A stretch of DNA of 9,412 nt from an uncultured Ignavibacteriota bacterium (GTDB lineage: Bacteria > Bacteroidota > Ignavibacteria > Tepidaquicellales > Tepidaquicellaceae): NCBI GenBank assembly GCA_937915485.1, contig CALGII010000314.1, positions 1 to 9,412 on the forward strand. Direction: 5' to 3'. The notes under the pieces are model-generated. The model worked only from the letters and a program-made list of their open reading frames with translations. It made no database searches and was not told where the DNA came from. Below are positions 7,731-9,412 of the stretch, piece after piece; the stretch's first letter is position 1; the number at the start of each line of letters is the position of its first letter. The position numbers and the translations under genes were made by a program.

Positions 7731-7759
7731 TTGAAATATTACGAATAAGTTAATAATAT
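7731..7759 (+). promoter_or_regulatory. Possible promoter upstream of leader ORF and propeller gene
   Basis: TTGAAA (7731-7736), a 17-nt spacer and TAATAT (7754-7759) give a loose sigma-70-like pair about 30 bp before the ATG at 7788. No match to the TTTG/TAnnTTTG consensus of the phylum was found here. The surrounding sequence is so AT-rich that this is only a suggestion. Confidence 0.2.
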
Positions 7760-7775
7760 ATACGTACCGGAATTT

Positions 7776-7782
7776 AAAGGGG
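7776..7782 (+). promoter_or_regulatory. Strong Shine-Dalgarno before the 28-codon leader ORF
   Basis: AAAGGGG lies 5 nt before ATG 7788. It is among the best ribosome binding sites in the window, and it serves the short ORF rather than the long gene at 7852, whose own upstream 15 nt contain no purine-rich site. This decides that translation probably begins at 7788. Confidence 0.55.
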
Positions 7783-7787
7783 CAGAA

Positions 7788-7874
7788 ATGAATAAAACAT
7801 CTTGCATTACTATCATCAATTTTCTTCAAAACCGTTTTCAAAATTATTGCTATGAAAAAACTAATGTTTCTTGA
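7788..7874 (+). CDS. 28-residue leader peptide ORF overlapping the propeller gene start
   Basis: A short ORF (ATG 7788, TGA 7872-7874) begins MNKTSCITIINF and shows no recognised domain, signal peptide or membrane helix. Its case rests on position: it has a strong Shine-Dalgarno (7776-7782), and its last 23 nt overlap the start of the 430-residue propeller gene in a different frame, while that gene lacks a ribosome binding site of its own. Ribosomes finishing here would stop 21 nt past the downstream ATG and could restart there, so translational coupling is the most natural role. The alternative is that the Shine-Dalgarno is accidental, or that the ORF is a relic of a longer frame. The peptide itself may have no function. 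Confidence 0.4.
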   Translation: MNKTSCITIINFLQNRFQNYCYEKTNVS

Positions 7875-9144
7875 GTTATGCCTTTTGTTTTTCGCCACAA
7901 CGTTCCGCGGGGACAATCCGCCCTCGGGATGGTATATACAGCAGATTCCCGTGAACAAACAAATAACCGATATTTATTTTACCGATACGCTTAACGGATG
8001 GGCGGTGATAGGAAATGTTTCTCATACCGATACAGGATATATACTAAAGACAACAAACGGAGGAACAAATTGGTTAATCAATTACAGTAACAAAGTAATT
8101 GACTTTTCAGCAATCCAGTTTGTATCACATCAGACAGGCTATACGGCAAGCGGTCAATATATAATGAAAACTACGAATACAGGTAATAACTGGTATTATG
8201 TCTACACCGGAGCATATGTTTTTACTGATTTATTTTTCATGAATAAGGACACTGGTTGGGTATGCGATGATGGAATGGCACCCTTCGGCGTCGGCTTGCT
8301 AAAAACCACAAACGGCGGGTTAAACTGGACACAGCAGATGGATAACACATACCAGCCCAAGAAATTGTTTTTTCTCAATAAGGACACGGGCTGGGTGATG
8401 ACCAATGACAGAAAATTGTACCGAACGATGAATTCGGGGAATAACTGGACACAGATATATTCATTTATAAACAGTAATCAAAATAATTTCTTTTATACTT
8501 CAATAGATACAGGCTGGCTCTCTCAATACGGCACAAATTATGATGATTTACTTAAAACAATAAACGGCGGATATAATTGGACAATCGTTTCATATCCATA
8601 TTCAACGACAAGTCATATAGGACAAATATTTATGATTAATTCAAAATACGGTTATATAGGATTTTCGGATAATAAAGTTTTAAAAACCGTTGATGGCGAT
8701 AATTGGAAACATCAAGATGCTCCACAGGGCTATTACTATATTTTATACTTTACTGACAGTTTACACGGATGGGCAACACATGGATTTAATACTGACTTGA
8801 ATATCGCGGCGACGAGCGACGGAGGAGGTCCGCTGCTGGGGGTAAACCTTATAAGTTCGGAAGTGCCGGATAATTATATGCTTTTCCAAAACTATCCGAA
8901 TCCGTTTAACAGCATATCAAAAATCAAATATCAAATAACAAAAATTGCGGATGTTGAAATTAACGTGTATGATATAACGGGCAGGTATCTGCAAACCCTG
9001 ATAGAAAAAAGATTAAATGCAGGAGAATACGAAGTAATGTTTGACGGCAGCAGTCTTTCATCTGGAATATATTTTTATCAATTAACCATTAACTCGCCTG
9101 GGCGAGAGCAGTCAGCAATTAAAAAGATGATATTGACAAAATAA
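7852..9144 (+). CDS. Secreted YCF48/BNR-like beta-propeller protein with T9SS sorting domain
   Basis: This 430-residue protein starts with a signal peptide (about residues 1-20). Seven repeats of about 40 residues follow (roughly 38-325). Most read as F-x-D/N-x-x-x-GW, then LKTTNGGxNW; clear examples end at ILKTTNGGTNW (65-74), LLKTTNGGLNW (149-159), LYRTMNSGNNW (189-199) and LLKTINGGYNW (233-243). This is the YCF48/BNR (Asp-box-like) pattern and predicts a seven-bladed propeller. The seventh repeat is degenerate (TSDGGGP at 321-327). Residues about 338-430 are a type A T9SS C-terminal domain (FQNYPNPFNS, NVYDITGRYL, final KMILTK). In this phylum such proteins are usually exported to the surface; their ligand is unknown and no enzymatic residues are evident. 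The ATG at 7852 is followed at once by the signal peptide but lacks a Shine-Dalgarno. GC content is visibly lower than in the protease gene. Confidence 0.9.
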   Translation: MKKLMFLELCLLFFATTFRGDNPPSGWYIQQIPVNKQITDIYFTDTLNGWAVIGNVSHTDTGYILKTTNGGTNWLINYSNKVIDFSAIQFVSHQTGYTASGQYIMKTTNTGNNWYYVYTGAYVFTDLFFMNKDTGWVCDDGMAPFGVGLLKTTNGGLNWTQQMDNTYQPKKLFFLNKDTGWVMTNDRKLYRTMNSGNNWTQIYSFINSNQNNFFYTSIDTGWLSQYGTNYDDLLKTINGGYNWTIVSYPYSTTSHIGQIFMINSKYGYIGFSDNKVLKTVDGDNWKHQDAPQGYYYILYFTDSLHGWATHGFNTDLNIAATSDGGGPLLGVNLISSEVPDNYMLFQNYPNPFNSISKIKYQITKIADVEINVYDITGRYLQTLIEKRLNAGEYEVMFDGSSLSSGIYFYQLTINSPGREQSAIKKMILTK

Positions 9145-9175
9145 GAGACATAAAACACAAAAACATTTTAAAACC

Positions 9176-9183
9176 AGGGAGGA
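9176..9183 (+). promoter_or_regulatory. Strong ribosome binding site of the partial gene at 9189
   Basis: AGGGAGGA lies 5 nt before ATG 9189, close to the ideal Shine-Dalgarno. It fixes the start of a gene that runs off the window. Confidence 0.8.
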
Positions 9184-9188
9184 ATAAA

Positions 9189-9412
9189 ATGAAAAGAATC
9201 TTCAGATTTACAATCATTGTGTTTGTAATAATAATCACAATACTTCCGATAAATTCGATTGTTTCTCAAACACCCGTCAATGTTAAGAACAAATTTTCAT
9301 TCGGAATAGTCAACTGGCTGTTGAAAACAAAGTACAGAAACGGCAACCACCCTGACTGGTACACCGAACTTACTCTCGATATTAATTTGAGTTATTCGGG
9401 CAGGGATGATAA
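9189..9412 (+). CDS. Secreted protein of unknown family, 3' end outside window
   Basis: An open frame of 74 codons runs from ATG 9189 to the window edge with no stop. The start is supported by a near-ideal ribosome binding site. The first about 27 residues form a signal peptide: a KR-containing start, a long I/V-rich hydrophobic core, and a likely cut near IVSQ. The visible mature part contains FGIVNWLLKTKYRNGNH and then DWYTELTLDINLSYSGR; no family was recognised. Two aromatic-rich, alternating stretches could be beta strands, so an extracellular or outer-membrane-associated protein is possible, but this is a guess. It starts 44 bp after the propeller gene stop on the same strand with no terminator between, so the two are probably cotranscribed and may work together at the cell surface. 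Confidence 0.75.
   Translation, partial: MKRIFRFTIIVFVIIITILPINSIVSQTPVNVKNKFSFGIVNWLLKTKYRNGNHPDWYTELTLDINLSYSGRDD

Larger units (their letters stand above)
7391..7787. other. AT-rich region with no clear gene
   Basis: About 400 bp without a convincing gene. Two short open stretches on the plus strand look faintly protein-like: 7468-7563, ending in a segment reading YDYSLWRRIEAVR, and 7616-7753, containing KKFVLPLERATYEILKL with at best a TTG start at 7622. Neither has a good start or ribosome binding site, and neither was recognised; they may be decayed gene fragments or chance. An imperfect hairpin with bulges can be drawn around 7532-7563. The last part (7680-7770) is very AT-rich and probably carries the promoter of the following operon. 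Confidence 0.5.

Noticed and set aside
7644..7958. 104-codon minus-strand open frame across the propeller gene start
   Set aside because: Its first part is antisense to the signal peptide and first blade, and the rest is AT-rich with no recognisable pattern or ribosome binding site.

Overview
The window looks like part of a chromosome from the Bacteroidetes/Chlorobi/Ignavibacteria side of the FCB group. The main evidence is two secreted proteins that end in a type IX secretion (T9SS) C-terminal sorting domain beginning with the QNYPNPFN motif, which is especially common in Ignavibacteria-like genomes. Weak or absent Shine-Dalgarno sites at several genes and one promoter resembling the Bacteroidetes consensus (TTTG ... 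TAnnTTTG) agree with this. The exact lineage cannot be fixed from the sequence alone.

Layout. Positions 1-330 are non-coding and AT-rich, with a 109-bp direct repeat present twice (1-109 and 164-272). A 564-residue membrane protein follows (331-2025). It joins a six-helix N-terminal part resembling an ECF transporter S component, a second membrane block, and a C-terminal THEP1-type P-loop NTPase. Next is rmuC (2073-3446). On the minus strand, stop-to-stop with rmuC and only 3 nt away, lies a complete PBSX-family phage terminase large subunit (3450-4643) with no other phage gene in view. A 305-bp divergent intergenic region separates it from a T9SS-exported subtilisin-like protease (4949-7327), which ends in a strong intrinsic terminator (7357-7390).

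After about 400 bp of AT-rich sequence without a clear gene comes a probable small operon: a 28-codon leader ORF with a strong ribosome binding site (7788-7874), overlapped by a T9SS-exported seven-repeat (YCF48/BNR-like) propeller protein (7852-9144), and then a secreted protein of unknown family cut by the window end (9189 onward).

How the genes relate. The protease and the propeller protein are probably exported through the Sec and T9SS routes to the cell surface or medium. RmuC is a cytoplasmic or membrane-anchored DNA maintenance factor. The terminase is a phage-derived DNA motor and nuclease with every key motif intact but no phage neighbours. The two most unusual items are the membrane/THEP1 fusion and the solitary terminase. 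No RNA genes, CRISPR arrays or insertion sequences were recognised.
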